Assembly: GCA_028752905.1 (NCBI GenBank)
Contig: JAQNBH010000014.1
Location: 1,133,231 to 1,197,230, forward strand
Length of the DNA stretch: 64,000 nucleotides
Direction: 5' to 3'
From: Cladorhizidae sp. MBARI D1340-BT2
Lineage: Eukaryota; Porifera; Demospongiae; Poecilosclerida; Cladorhizidae
The notes beneath the pieces are model-generated. The model did not search any database. It was not told the DNA's origin and saw only the letters and a program-made list of their open reading frames with translations. The translations under genes and the position numbers were made by a program. Shown in pieces: positions 11,656 to 23,590 of the stretch (position 1 is its first letter; every line of letters begins with the position of its first letter).

Positions 11656-12610
11656 CAAGGAGGAGGAATTGATTGCACTTTAAAGTAGATATGTTTCCAT
11701 CTATTTCATACCTGTCATGTCTATTATGCCTTCTCTACCCACCCCACAAATGCACAGTTTTGTATAAACCCTATTCCTTAAGAGTTTATTTGTGCATAGC
11801 ACCTGCACCATGTAAGTTGGAAAGATTGTGTGCCAGTGAAAGCCTTGGTTGTTTCAGACGGCAAGAGAATTGCTGAATGCAGAATCACCAAGAATTTTGG
11901 CTACGAGCTTCGAGATTTTAAAAAAAAAATTGGAAGATGACAATAGATAACTATATTTGCAAGAGTTGTGATGCTCTAATTCCAACTATATAGCAGTTGT
12001 GACTCTAATTCCAACTATATAGCTATCTTTGCAGTTGTGATGCTATAATTCACCTCCCTTGCCCACCACTTTGCTTATTAGCTTCATCGTCTAAATGCAG
12101 GATTCTATATCTAGTTCCAGCTTGTGGGCAAATTCAGGAAGAGCTGTAATAAATTTTGGCGATGTTGATGCAGCTGCATTGAGTGACTTTCTTCTGTGCA
12201 TCCCATCAGCACTGCTAACTTTTGGCAGAAGTCATTCCCCAAGAATAGCTCTTGAAGAATTTTGGTTCCAACAAACTAATTTTCAGGAGTGTAACAAAAG
12301 AGTCTTAGTTGCAAACTCAATGGGTCCATCCTCCAGGAGGACCTGCTGAACCCATACACCGTAGGAGGTACCTATGGGTTGTTTTTCTTGAGCCCAACTC
12401 ATGTGCTTGGGACTTCATTTCTGTCGCCCCCCAGAGTCTTGATGGCAATTGGGGAGGAGTAAGTAGAGCCCAAGGAAGAACATTTGCTTGCCTACCTCTC
12501 TTCAGCCAAAGTTGCCACTTACTTAGATGGCTGGGGGGGGGCCATAGATAAGATGTAGAATGGTCAGTGATAAATAGAGGTGTAGTGAATATGACGGGAT
12601 GGTACCTAAG
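11656..12610. other. Unit sequence without recognised genes
   Basis: This covers the region downstream of the U2AF-like exon in unit 1 (equivalents at 15729-16683 and 19797-20780). Short open frames exist, such as 12309-12551 on +, but they are interrupted by indels in unit 3 and show no domain I recognise. A short duplicated segment (CTAATTCCAACTATATAGC) occurs at about 11977-12022. Confidence 0.5.
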
Positions 12611-12612
12611 GA

Positions 12613-13005
12613 TTATGAGAGAGTCTTCATCTCCATGGAATCATTGTTACTCTGTCTGGCCAGTCCAGGCAGGTGGAAGGGATGCGTGCTGATGCCAGAG
12701 TCATGTACAAAATGTCCTTGATGGCTGCATGATGATAACTTTCTACAGCTGAGCTCATGTACTGCAAAATAATCCACTTCAGCCCCACAGTGTTGGTAAG
12801 AGTGGAGCTGAGGAGATGGCTTATTGCCCTCGAATTGTTTCATCATCCATATGCAATCGAAGAGGGAAAGGTATGAAGGCACCTCATTCCTTGTTTGAAA
12901 CCAATTCAAGTCAAGGGTAGAATATACAAAGTTGTTTCCTGTTGGGCTATATATCCCAGGCATTCTTGGTGCAGACTGCATTGCCAGAAGGTTAGGCTCC
13001 TGCAC
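12613..13005 (-). pseudogene. Retroelement ORF C-terminal fragment (unit 1)
   Basis: The minus strand contains CGAEVDYFAVHELSCRKLSS and, in other frames, pieces that in unit 3 read MDDETIRVAVSHLLSSTL and HHAAIKDILYMTLASARIPS. Together these follow the cysteine/histidine segment found after the reverse transcriptase in a widespread invertebrate retroelement protein (DD-TIR-AV...CG-VD--A-HGLSC...H--IND). Frame changes break it. Copies are at 16685-17050 and 20782-21140. Family placement is from memory. Confidence 0.6.
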
Positions 13006-13289
13006 ATTATGATCAATTTTATGCTCAAGGTTCTATTCCCAGATTCTGACACAGCCCCTAGTATCCAAAGATCTTGTTTAAATAAAAATGACAACTGGTT
13101 TCCCCACCTTTCAAGTTTGTTTGCATCCTCTGGAGTTTGGTCAACAGCAGCATGTATCTGTGGGTATATAGTTCCTACTTTAGTCCAGTGATTATATCAC
13201 TAGAAGTACTTGAGAATTGTCAATGTCATTTGAACGCGCCGCTTTATCAACTTCTACGCCAACCATTTTAATCATTGAGGACAGCAAGA

Positions 13290-14128
13290 ATGGGGTATCA
13301 TGATGTTAAAGTGAAAGCTCTGGGAAGAATTTAAAAAGCTGAGGAAAGAAGTGAATCTACTGCAGGAAAAGACGGCGAGGAGAATAAGAGAGAACAGGTT
13401 GGAACCAGTTGTAAGCTGTTCTGGTCAGACCTGAGGGGAAAGAAGAAAAGTAGAAAGATAGGAAGATTGAAGACCAACTCTGGTGGTGTGATAGAGGGAG
13501 AGAGGATGAGGTTTTAGAGGAGATGGCAAGACACTGGGAGGAGCTTGGCAGAGAGAGGAGTGTCTATGGTTCGGGTGAAAGAGGTCAGGGTGGCGATGAG
13601 ATGGGTATGTGTGAACAAGTAAAAGGGGAGAAGTGGTGGATATCTTGAAGAGTCTAAAGAGGGGAAAAGCTCCAGGACCAGATGGAATACTCAATGAGAT
13701 GATGTATGGAGGGGGGAGGCTGGTAGAAGTATTAGTGGATTTGCTGAACATGGTGCTGAGGAGGGAGGATTGGATGAGGAGTTTGTTGGTACCACTCTAC
13801 AAAGACAGTGATGCAGAAGTGATTGGGAATTATAGAGGGATATCATTGGGGAGTTGTGTAGCGAAGGTCTTGACTAGGTTGATGGCAGAGAGGTTAGGGA
13901 AGTTTTGTGAGGAACAAGTTTTCACGGAGGCATAGGGAGGTTTCAGAAGGAAGAGGAGATGCGCAGACCAGCTGTTTGTCCTAAGGGGTATGTGAGATTC
14001 AGAATAGGGAGAAGGGATTGTCTTACCTAGACATCAGTAAGGCTTATGGTTTGTGGTATACAATGAGACGAGCAGGAGTGGAGGAGAAATTTGTGTGAAG
14101 GCCTCTACAATGGGGTGAAAGCTAGGAT
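13290..14128 (+). pseudogene. LINE reverse transcriptase remnant, truncated (unit 1)
   Basis: The + strand reads LKRGKAPGPDGILNEMM, then LLVPLYKDSDAEVIGNYRGI and SCVAKVLTRLMAERLGKF. These are the first motifs of a non-LTR retrotransposon reverse transcriptase. A TAG stop follows at 13933, then GGFRRKRRCADQLFVLRG in frame-broken form. The frame ends at about 14128 where the tandem-duplication junction begins. A second copy is at 17358-18196 and a longer one at 21410-23590. Confidence 0.85.
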
Positions 14129-14133
14129 GGTTG

Positions 14134-14345
14134 TATGAGACCACCCAGGTGTGTCAGGTGACACATCCTTCATGAGACCACCCACATGTGTCATGTTACA
14201 CATCCTTCATGAGACCACCCAGGTGTGTCAGGTGACGCATCCTTCGTGAGACCACCGACGTGTGTCATGTGACACATCCTTCATGAGATCACCGACGTGT
14301 GTCATGTGACACATCCTTCATGAGACCACCCACGTGTGTCAGATG
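14134..14345. repeat. 37-bp minisatellite (unit 2)
   Basis: About six copies of the same unit as at 6904-7153, directly abutting the truncated reverse-transcriptase frame of unit 1. Confidence 0.92.
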
Positions 14346-14511
14346 ACTTGATGAGTTTTAACTCGGGCATGTTGAGCCTCCTTCAAACGCTCGCCTCTTT
14401 TGGTTGAAGAAAGAGTGGAAAAATTACCACTTGCTATCAAGTGTAAGTATGCTCTTTTTTAGGGGTCTAATTATCTGTAGCCAAAGTGGATACCTCAAAA
14501 TCTGAGTACAA

Positions 14512-14884
14512 CCTTTGGCTACAGGTAGCTATGGCATGGTTGTATCTATGCAACCTTTGGCTACAGGTAGCTATGGCATGGTTGTATCTATGCAACCTTT
14601 GGCTACAGGTAGCTATGGCATAGTTGTATCTATGCAACCTTTGGCTATGGCATGGTTGTATCTATGCAACCTTTGGTTACAGGTAGCTATGGCATGGTTG
14701 TATCTATGCAACCTTTGGCTACAGGTAGCTATGGCATGGTTGTATCTATGCAACCTTTGGCTACAGGTAGCTATGGCATGGTTGTATCTATGCAACCTTT
14801 GGTTACAGGTAGCTATGGCATGGTTGTATCTATGCAACCTTTGGCTACAGGTAGCTATGGCATGGTTGTATCTATGCAACCTTT
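14512..14884. repeat. 42-bp minisatellite (unit 2)
   Basis: About nine copies, one of them shortened near 14645, of the 42-bp unit seen at 7327-7586. Confidence 0.94.
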
Positions 14885-15587
14885 TTAGATATCAACAAAA
14901 AAAACACACTCTATATCTAGTCCATACAGTGAAATGTGCAGAATGGAATGGATGGAGCTCCCAAGTCAAAACTACAAGGCTTCGCTTCGTCAGTGTCACA
15001 CACACACACACACACACACACCCTCCCATGATGAACTTAAGTCACTTATAAAACATGTTTTCAAAAAGCAAAGACACGACTCTCTAGTATGCATTGCTTT
15101 AACCAGTCAAGATTTGATGCTGGACTGCAGCAGCACACTTATGAGTAGTTGTGGGGCGATAGATGTCACATTCCAAGTTCAATAACGTGTATGGCAAAAC
15201 AAGAGTACCATTAGTGACATTGCATGGGCTACATTGAGACAGGACCTCAGCGTGAATGTGGGCACAGAACCATGTGGGCACACCCTTTCCACAGGTGGGC
15301 ACTAATATGGACATTTACAATTTGATGTTATTAAATAAAAATGTGACAAGTGTCCATCAGTTATGAACAAGCTATAATACTAGCCTCAAGATAGCCGACA
15401 TCTTTATAGCCCTGTCCTTTCTTCTAGACTATAATTATTGTTGTGTCATATAGGAGAAAGATTTTCCAGAGAGTTTATTATATGTATTGGTGGAAATTGA
15501 TCATCAACATAGAGTTCGGTGAATTCCAGGTTTTGTGTGTATTATAATGCTAATTGGTGTAATCACAAAGAACATGTTGTTATGTAG

Positions 15588-15728
15588 ATCTTTGTCGAGT
15601 TTGGCAGCAAGGAGGAAGCCTGCAAAGCTAACAGTGCTCTGGCCGGCAGGAAGTTTGCAAGCCGTGTGGTGGTGACCTCTTACTTCCCTCTAGCCAAGTA
15701 CAGACAGAAGAACTTCTTGGTGGATTAG
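15588..15728 (+). CDS. U2AF65-like terminal exon, copy 2
   Basis: This is the same 46-codon exon as at 11515-11655, in tandem unit 2. The acceptor AG is at 15586-15587 and the TAG stop at 15726-15728. Splice site, frame and stop are all kept. No upstream exon lies between copies 1 and 2. Confidence 0.68.
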   Translation: MFVEFGSKEEACKANSALAGRKFASRVVVTSYFPLAKYRQKNFLVD

Positions 15729-16684
15729 CAAGGAGGAGGAATTGATTGCACTTTAAAGTAGATATGTTTCCATCTATTTCATACCTGTCATGTCTATTAT
15801 GCCTTCTCTACCCACCCCACAAATGCACAGTTTTGTATAAACCCTATTCCTTAAGAGTTTATTTGTGCATAGCACCTGCACCATGTAAGTTGGAAAGATT
15901 GTGTGCCAGTGAAAGCCTTGGTTGTTTCAGACGGCAAGAGAATTGCTGAATGCAGAATCACCAAGAATTTTGCTACGAGCTTCGAGATTTAAAAAAAAAA
16001 ATTGGAAGATGACAATAGATAACTATATTTGCAAGAGTTGTGATGCTCTAATTCCAACTATATAGCAGTTGTGACTCTAATTCCAACTATATAGCTATCT
16101 TTGCAGTTGTGATGCTATAATTCACCTCCCTTGCCCACCACTTTGCTTATTAGCTTCATCGTCTAAATGCAGGATTCTATATCTAGTTCCAGCTTGTGGG
16201 CAAATTCAGGAAGAGCTGTAATAAATTTTGGCGATGTTGATGCAGCTGCATTGAGTGACTTTCTTCTGTGCATCCCATCAGCACTGCTAACTTTTGGCAG
16301 AAGTCATTCCCCAAGAATAGCTCTTGAAGAATTTTGGTTCCAACAAACTAATTTTCAGGAGTGTAACAAAAGAGTCTTAGTTGCAAACTCAATGGGTCCA
16401 TCCTCCAGGAGGACCTGCTGAACCCATACACCGTAGGAGGTACCTATGGGTTGTTTTTCTTGAGCCCAACTCATGTGCTTGGGACTTCATTTCTGTCGCC
16501 CCCCAGAGTCTTGATGGCAATTGGGGAGGAGTAAGTAGAGCCCAAGGAAGAACATTTGCTTGCCTACCTCTCTTCAGCCAAAGTTGCCACTTACTTAGAT
16601 GGCTGGGGGGGGGCCATAGATAAGATGTAGAATGGTCAGTGATAAATAGAGGTGTAGTGAATATGACGGGATGGTACCTAAGGA

Positions 16685-17050
16685 TTATGAGAGAGTCTTC
16701 ATCTCCATGGAATCATTGTTACTCTGTCTGGCCAGTCCAGGCAGGTGGAAGGGATGCGTGCTGATGCCAGAGTCATGTACAAAATGTCCTTGATGGCTGC
16801 ATGATGATAACTTTCTACAGCTGAGCTCATGTACTGCAAAATAATCCACTTCAGCCCCACAGTGTTGGTAAGAGTGGAGCTGAGGAGATGGCTTATTGCC
16901 CTCGAATTGTTTCATCATCCATATGCAATCGAAGAGGGAAAGGTATGAAGGCACCTCATTCCTTGTTTGAAACCAATTCAAGTCAAGGGTAGAATATACA
17001 AAGTTGTTTCCTGTTGGGCTATCCCAGGCATTCTTGGTGCAGACTGCATT
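16685..17050 (-). pseudogene. Retroelement ORF C-terminal fragment (unit 2)
   Basis: Unit 2 copy of the fragment at 12613-13005, with the same CGAEVDYFAVHELSC segment on the minus strand. It differs by a 4-base gap near 17022 (ATAT missing). Confidence 0.58.
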
Positions 17051-17357
17051 GCCAGAAGGTTAGGCTCCTGCACATTATGATCAATTTTATGCTCAAGGTT
17101 CTATTCCCAGATTCTGACACAGCCCCTAGTATCCAAAGATCTTGTTTAAATAAAAATGACAACTGGTTTCCCCACCTTTCAAGTTTGTTTGCATCCTCTG
17201 GAGTTTGGTCAACAGCAGCATGTATCTGTGGGTATATAGTTCCTACTTTAGTCCAGTGATTATATCACTAGAAGTACTTGAGAATTGTCAATGTCATTTG
17301 AACGCGCCGCTTTATCAACTTCTACGCCAACCATTTTAATCATTGAGGACAGCAAGA

Positions 17358-18196
17358 ATGGGGTATCATGATGTTAAAGTGAAAGCTCTGGGAAGAATTT
17401 AAAAAGCTGAGGAAAGAAGTGAATCTACTGCAGGAAAAGACGGCGAGGAGAATAAGAGAGAACAGGTTGGAACCAGTTGTAAGCTGTTCTGGTCAGACCT
17501 GAGGGGAAAGAAGAAAAGTAGAAAGATAGGAAGATTGAAGACCAACTCTGGTGGTGTGATAGAGGGAGAGAGGATGAGGTTTTAGAGGAGATGGCAAGAC
17601 ACTGGGAGGAGCTTGGCAGAGAGAGGAGTGTCTATGGTTCGGGTGAAAGAGGTCAGGGTGGCGATGAGATGGGTATGTGTGAACAAGTAAAAGGGGAGAA
17701 GTGGTGGATATCTTGAAGAGTCTAAAGAGGGGAAAAGCTCCAGGACCAGATGGAATACTCAATGAGATGATGTATGGAGGGGGGAGGCTGGTAGAAGTAT
17801 TAGTGGATTTGCTGAACATGGTGCTGAGGAGGGAGGATTGGATGAGGAGTTTGTTGGTACCACTCTACAAAGACAGTGATGCAGAAGTGATTGGGAATTA
17901 TAGAGGGATATCATTGGGGAGTTGTGTAGCGAAGGTCTTGACTAGGTTGATGGCAGAGAGGTTAGGGAAGTTTTGTGAGGAACAAGTTTTCACGGAGGCA
18001 TAGGGAGGTTTCAGAAGGAAGAGGAGATGCGCAGACCAGCTGTTTGTCCTAAGGGGTATGTGAGATTCAGAATAGGGAGAAGGGATTGTCTTACCTAGAC
18101 ATCAGTAAGGCTTATGGTTTGTGGTATACAATGAGACGAGCAGGAGTGGAGGAGAAATTTGTGTGAAGGCCTCTACAATGGGGTGAAAGCTAGGAT
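17358..18196 (+). pseudogene. LINE reverse transcriptase remnant, truncated (unit 2)
   Basis: Equivalent of 13290-14128, with the same GKAPGPDGI and GNYRGISLG motifs, the same in-frame TAG near 18001 and the same truncation at the junction with the 37-bp minisatellite near 18198. Confidence 0.85.
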
Positions 18197-18201
18197 GGTT
18201 G

Positions 18202-18413
18202 TATGAGACCACCCAGGTGTGTCAGGTGACACATCCTTCATGAGACCACCCACATGTGTCATGTTACACATCCTTCATGAGACCACCCAGGTGTGTCAGG
18301 TGACGCATCCTTCGTGAGACCACCGACGTGTGTCATGTGACACATCCTTCATGAGATCACCGACGTGTGTCATGTGACACATCCTTCATGAGACCACCCA
18401 CGTGTGTCAGATG
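18202..18413. repeat. 37-bp minisatellite (unit 3)
   Basis: Third copy of the array at 14134-14345, apparently identical in unit order. Confidence 0.92.
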
Positions 18414-18579
18414 ACTTGATGAGTTTTAACTCGGGCATGTTGAGCCTCCTTCAAACGCTCGCCTCTTTTGGTTGAAGAAAGAGTGGAAAAATTACCACTT
18501 GCTATCAAGTGTAAGTATGCTCTTTTTTAGGGGTCTAATTATCTGTAGCCAAAGTGGATACCTCAAAATCTGAGTACAA

Positions 18580-18952
18580 CCTTTGGCTACAGGTAGCTAT
18601 GGCATGGTTGTATCTATGCAACCTTTGGCTACAGGTAGCTATGGCATGGTTGTATCTATGCAACCTTTGGCTACAGGTAGCTATGGCATAGTTGTATCTA
18701 TGCAACCTTTGGCTATGGCATGGTTGTATCTATGCAACCTTTGGTTACAGGTAGCTATGGCATGGTTGTATCTATGCAACCTTTGGCTACAGGTAGCTAT
18801 GGCATGGTTGTATCTATGCAACCTTTGGCTACAGGTAGCTATGGCATGGTTGTATCTATGCAACCTTTGGTTACAGGTAGCTATGGCATGGTTGTATCTA
18901 TGCAACCTTTGGCTACAGGTAGCTATGGCATGGTTGTATCTATGCAACCTTT
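18580..18952. repeat. 42-bp minisatellite (unit 3)
   Basis: Third copy of the 42-bp array, with the same shortened unit as in unit 2. Confidence 0.94.
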
Positions 18953-19655
18953 TTAGATATCAACAAAAAAAACACACTCTATATCTAGTCCATACAGTGA
19001 AATGTGCAGAATGGAATGGATGGAGCTCCCAAGTCAAAACTACAAGGCTTCGCTTCGTCAGTGTCACACACACACACACACACACACACCCTCCCATGAT
19101 GAACTTAAGTCACTTATAAAACATGTTTTCAAAAAGCAAAGACACGACTCTCTAGTATGCATTGCTTTAACCAGTCAAGATTTGATGCTGGACTGCAGCA
19201 GCACACTTATGAGTAGTTGTGGGGCGATAGATGTCACATTCCAAGTTCAATAACGTGTATGGCAAAACAAGAGTACCATTAGTGACATTGCATGGGCTAC
19301 ATTGAGACAGGACCTCAGCGTGAATGTGGGCACAGAACCATGTGGGCACACCCTTTCCACAGGTGGGCACTAATATGGACATTTACAATTTGATGTTATT
19401 AAATAAAAATGTGACAAGTGTCCATCAGTTATGAACAAGCTATAATACTAGCCTCAAGATAGCCGACATCTTTATAGCCCTGTCCTTTCTTCTAGACTAT
19501 AATTATTGTTGTGTCATATAGGAGAAAGATTTTCCAGAGAGTTTATTATATGTATTGGTGGAAATTGATCATCAACATAGAGTTCGGTGAATTCCAGGTT
19601 TTGTGTGTATTATAATGCTAATTGGTGTAATCACAAAGAACATGTTGTTATGTAG

Positions 19656-19796
19656 ATCTTTGTCGAGTTTGGCAGCAAGGAGGAAGCCTGCAAAGCTAAC
19701 AGTGCTCTGGCCGGCAGGAAGTTTGCAAGCCGTGTGGTGGTGACCTCTTACTTCCCTCTAGCCAAGTACAGACAGAAGAACTTCTTGGTGGATTAG
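19656..19796 (+). CDS. U2AF65-like terminal exon, copy 3
   Basis: This is the same exon in tandem unit 3. The acceptor AG is at 19654-19655 and the stop at 19794-19796. The frame is intact although unit 3 has indels elsewhere, for example just downstream near 19900-20050. Confidence 0.68.
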   Translation: MFVEFGSKEEACKANSALAGRKFASRVVVTSYFPLAKYRQKNFLVD

Positions 19797-20676
19797 CAAG
19801 GAGGAGGAATTGATTGCACTTTAAAGTAGATATGTTTCCATCTATTTCATACCTGTCATGTCTATTATGCCTTCTCTACCCACCCCACAAATGCACACAG
19901 TTTTGTATAAACCCTATTCCTTAAGAGTTTATTTGTGCATATTAGCACCTGCACCATGTAAGTTGGAAAGATTGTGTGCCAGTGAAAGCCTTGGTTGTTT
20001 CAGACGGCAAGAGTGCAGAATCACCAAGAATTTTGCTACGAGCTTCGAGATTTTTTAAAAAATAATTGGAAGATGACAATAGATAACTATATTTGCAAGA
20101 GTTGTGATGCTCTAATTCCAACTATATAGCAGTTGTGATGCTCTAATTCCAACTATATAGCTATCTTTGCAGTTGTGATGCTATAATTCACCTCCCTTGC
20201 CCACCACTTTGCTTATTACCTTCGTCTAAATGCAGGATTCTATATCTAGTTCCAGCTTGTGGGCAAATTCAGGAAGAGCTGTAATAAATTTTGGCGATGT
20301 TGATGCAGCTGCATTGAGTGACTTTCTTCTGTGCATCCCATCAGCACTGCTAACTTTTGGCAGAAGTCATTCCCCCAAGAATAGCTCTTGAAGAATTTTG
20401 GTTCCAACAAACTAATTTTCAGGAGTGTAACAAAAGAGTCTTAGTTGCAAACTCAATGGGTCCAGGAGGACCTGCTGAACCCATACAACACCGGAGGAGG
20501 TACTGTAGGAGGTACCTATGGGTTGTTTTTCTTGAGCCCAACTCATGTGCTTGGGACTTTATTTCTGTCGCCCCCCAGAGTCTTGATGGCAATTGGGGAG
20601 GAGTAAGTAGAGCCCAAGGAAGAACATTTGCTTGCCTACCTCTCTTCAGCCAAAGTTGCCACTTACTTAGATGGCT

Positions 20677-20697
20677 GGGGGGGGGGGGGGGGGGGGG
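20677..20697. repeat. Homopolymer G21
   Basis: A run of 21 G in unit 3 where units 1 and 2 have about 9 G (12533-12541 and its equivalent). This fits slippage expansion or a sequencing problem. Confidence 0.9.
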
Positions 20698-20781
20698 CAT
20701 AGATAAGATGTAGAATGGTCAGTGATAAATAGAGGTGTAGTGAATATGACTGGATGGTACCTAAGGATTATGAGAGAGTCT

Positions 20782-21140
20782 TCATCTCCATGGAATCATT
20801 GTTACTCTGTCTGGCCAGTCCAGGTAGGTGGAAGGGATGCGTGCTGATGCCAGAGTCATGTACAAAATGTCCTTGATGGCTGCATGATGATAACTTTCTA
20901 CAGCTGAGCTCATGTACTGCAAAATAATCCACTTCAGCCCCACAGTGTTGGTAAGAGTGGAGCTGAGGAGATGGCTTACTGCCACTCGAATTGTTTCATC
21001 ATCCATATGCAATCAAAGAATGAAGGCACCTCATTCCTTGTTTGAAACCAATTCAAGTCAAGGGTATATAGAATATACAAAGTTGTTTCCTGTTGGGCTA
21101 TCCCAGGCATTCTTGGTGCAGACTGCATTGCCAAAAGGTT
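20782..21140 (-). pseudogene. Retroelement ORF C-terminal fragment (unit 3)
   Basis: In this copy the minus-strand frame reads MDDETIRVAVSHLLSSTL and later AAIKDILYMTLASARIPS and PDRVTMIPW. These are the best-preserved residues for assigning the fragment to the retroelement C-terminal region. The cysteine segment falls in another frame, so it is non-functional. Confidence 0.62.
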
Positions 21141-21409
21141 AGGCTCCTGCACATTATGATCAATTTTATTCTATTCCCAGATTCTGACACAGCCCCTAGT
21201 ATCCAAAGATCTTGTAAAAAAAAAATGACAACTGGTTTCCCCACCTTTCAAGTTTGTTTGCATCCTCTGGAGTTTGGTCAACAGCAGCATGTATCTGTGG
21301 GTATATAATATAGTTCCTACTTTAGTCCAGTGATTATATCACTAGAAGTACTTGAGAATTGTCAATGTCATTTGAACACGCCGCTTTATCAACTTCTACG
21401 CCAACCATT

Positions 21410-23590
21410 TTAATCATTGAGGACAGCAAGAATGGGGTATCATGATGTTAAAGTGAAAGCTCTGGGAAGAATTTAAAAAGCTGAGGAAAGAAGTGAATCT
21501 ACTGATGAGGAAAGGGAAGAAAGAGCTGCAGGAAAAGACGGCGAGGAGAATAAGAGAACAGGTTGGAACCAGTTGTAAGCTGTTCTGGTCAGACCTGAGG
21601 GGAAAGAAGAAAAGTAGAAAGATAGGAAGATTGAAGACCAACTCTGGTGGTGTGATAGAGGGAGAGAGGATGAGGTTTTAGAGGAGATGGGAGGAGCTTG
21701 GCAGAGAGAGGAGTGTCTATGGTTCGGGTGAAAGAGGTCAGGGTGGCGATGAGATGGGTATGTGTGAACAAGTAAGATGGGGAGAAGTGGTGGATATCTT
21801 GAAGAGTGTAAAGAGGGGAAAAGCTCTAGGACCAGATGGAATACTCAATGAGATGATGATGTATAGAGGGGGGAGGCTGGTAGAAGTATTAGTGGATTTG
21901 CTGAACATGGTGCTGAGGAGGGAGGATTGGATGAGGAGTTTGTTGGTACCACTCTACAAAGACTGATGCAGAAGTGATTGGGAATTATAGAGGGATATCA
22001 TTGGGGAGTTGTGTAGCGAAGGTCTTGACTAGGTTGATGGCAGAGAGGTTAGGGAAGTTTTGTGAGGAACAAGTTTTCACGGAGGCATAGGGAGGTTTCA
22101 GAAGGAAGAGGAGATGCGCAGACCAGCTGTTTGTCCTAAGGGGTATATATATGTATGTGAGATTCAGAATAGGGAGAAGGGATTGTCTTACCTAGACATC
22201 AGTAAGGCTTATGGTTTGTGGTATACAATGAGACGAGCAGGAGTGGAGGAGAAATTTGTACGGATGTGTGAAGGCCTCTACAATGGGGTGAAAGCTAGGA
22301 TAGTATTGGATAGAGGTCAGTTGAGGTAGTTTAGGATGGAGCGGGGACTTGGGCGCCCTTTATCACCAACATTATTCAACATGTGTCGGGAATGGTAGAT
22401 GAACTAGAGGGAGCTGAGCTGGGATTGAAGTGGATGGTACATGGTGTGGTGCATTGCTCTATGCTTGCTTTTGGCTGGCACAGGAGTGGAGTTAAGAAAT
22501 GTTTGATATGGTGCAGAACTATATATATAGGCAATAAGATGGAAGTTGAAATTGTAAGGTAATGGTCATTGGGAAAGGGAGGTGAAGTGGAATATTGATG
22601 GAGAGGAGCTGGAAGTAGTGGAAGTGTTCAGATACCTGGGTGTGTGGTTTGATGAGAAACTGAGAGGGAATGCACAATTGGAGAAAATGAAGATGAACAG
22701 AGGAATGGGTTGGAAGAGCGTGGATGGAAAAACAGAAGTGGATAGAGATAGGATGGAAGCTGTTGGCTAGACCAAGCCTGGAACATGCTGCTGAAGTGTG
22801 GCTGACAGGAGGGCCGACTGCTTGTAGGAAATTAGAGTCAGCTCAGCTGAGAGTAGACTAAACCTATTAGGGGCTAGCAACAACATGGTGGCAGGAGTGG
22901 CAGTGCTGGGGGACTTGGGATGGAGCAAGTTGGCAGAGAGGAGGGAGGAGAGAGAAATTGTCAGTGGTAGGAGGCTTGCACAGGTGGGGAGGGTCGACTG
23001 ATAAAAGTTGTTGCAGACAAGCTAAGAATGGATGGAGGAATAGGATGGTAGGAAGACTTGAGGAGGAAATATTATCCGAATGCTGAGCTAGGGTCAGTGA
23101 GGCAATGGATGAAGATAAATGTGTGTGATTGGGAGGAGGATGTCGAGAGGACGAGGAGTTTGAAGTGGTATAGGTTGTCAAAAGGTGATGGCAGCAGAAA
23201 GGTATATATACAGTCATTACAGGGATATGAGGGAGTGAGGTTGATGTTTAGGTTGAGGACAGGGTCAGCAGGTCTATTGCAGGACAAGAAGCGATGTGGG
23301 CTGTGTAGTGATGATAGATGTGTGTTGTGTGACAGGAAGGAATTGGAAGATGTGGGGCACTTTCTATTAGACTGATGAATTGGGAAGGGAACGGAAAACG
23401 TCAATGAATGTGCTGGATGGAATTGAGGGAGCTGGAATATGGTTGGAGGAGTTGAGATGGTGGGCAGTGAGGGGAAGGTGACATTGTTGCTTGGGAAGGA
23501 GGTGGAGGGGGTGATAATGGAAGAGTGTGGGTGCATTTTGCAGTGCATAGTAAATGTTGGCAGGAAGGGACTGATTTATGGCCTCCCCCC
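21410..23590 (+). pseudogene. Non-LTR retrotransposon (LINE) reverse transcriptase remnant
   Basis: This is the most complete copy of this LINE. In order it shows GKALGPDGILNEMM, RSLLVPLYKD, GNYRGISLGSCVAKV, GGFRRKRRCADQLFV, YLDISKAYGLWYTMRR, VEEKFVRMCEGLYNGVKA, then WNIDGEELEVVEVFRYLGVW, FDEKLRGNAQLEKM and near the end FRLRTGSAGLLQDKKRCGLC with a CVLCDRKELEDVGHFLLD tail. The catalytic regions are damaged: the segment after ISKAY is deleted and the Tyr-Ala-Asp-Asp box near 22460 reads LLYAC. Several frameshifts and stops are present. Its right end lies about 200 bp upstream of the TTLL9-like start. Confidence 0.88.

Larger units (their letters stand above)
6904..14130. repeat. Tandem segmental duplication, unit 1 (interrupted by a transposon)
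   Basis: Without the transposon at 7739-10966 this unit matches 14131-18198 and 18199-22300. It begins at the 37-bp minisatellite and ends inside a LINE reverse-transcriptase frame near 14128, where the sequence jumps back to the minisatellite. It carries a 37-bp array, a 42-bp array, a CA run, a U2AF65-like last exon and retroelement remnants. Unit 1 has six 42-bp repeats; the other units have about nine. Confidence 0.93.
14131..18198. repeat. Tandem segmental duplication, unit 2
   Basis: A 4,068-bp unit, nearly identical to unit 1 minus its transposon and to the start of unit 3. The offset between equivalent features is 4,068 bp (for example 14515 and 18583). It contains uninterrupted TTAA (15037-15040) at the site where unit 1 holds the transposon. 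Its right junction again joins the truncated RT frame to the 37-bp minisatellite. Confidence 0.95.
18199..22300. repeat. Tandem segmental duplication, unit 3
   Basis: This third copy is more diverged from units 1 and 2, with scattered small indels. It runs without a break into the rest of the LINE frame, so it preserves the ancestral right flank. The paralogous empty transposon site is TTAA at 19105-19108. It includes a G run of 21 bases (20677-20697) where units 1 and 2 have about 9. Confidence 0.92.

Noticed and set aside
13425..13751. 108-codon minus-strand frame, repeated at 17493-17819
   Set aside because: It is the antisense shadow of the LINE reverse-transcriptase frame on +, which carries the recognisable motifs.
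20419..20700. Proline-rich minus-strand frame
   Set aside because: Its prolines come from the G21 homopolymer, and the frame is absent from units 1 and 2.
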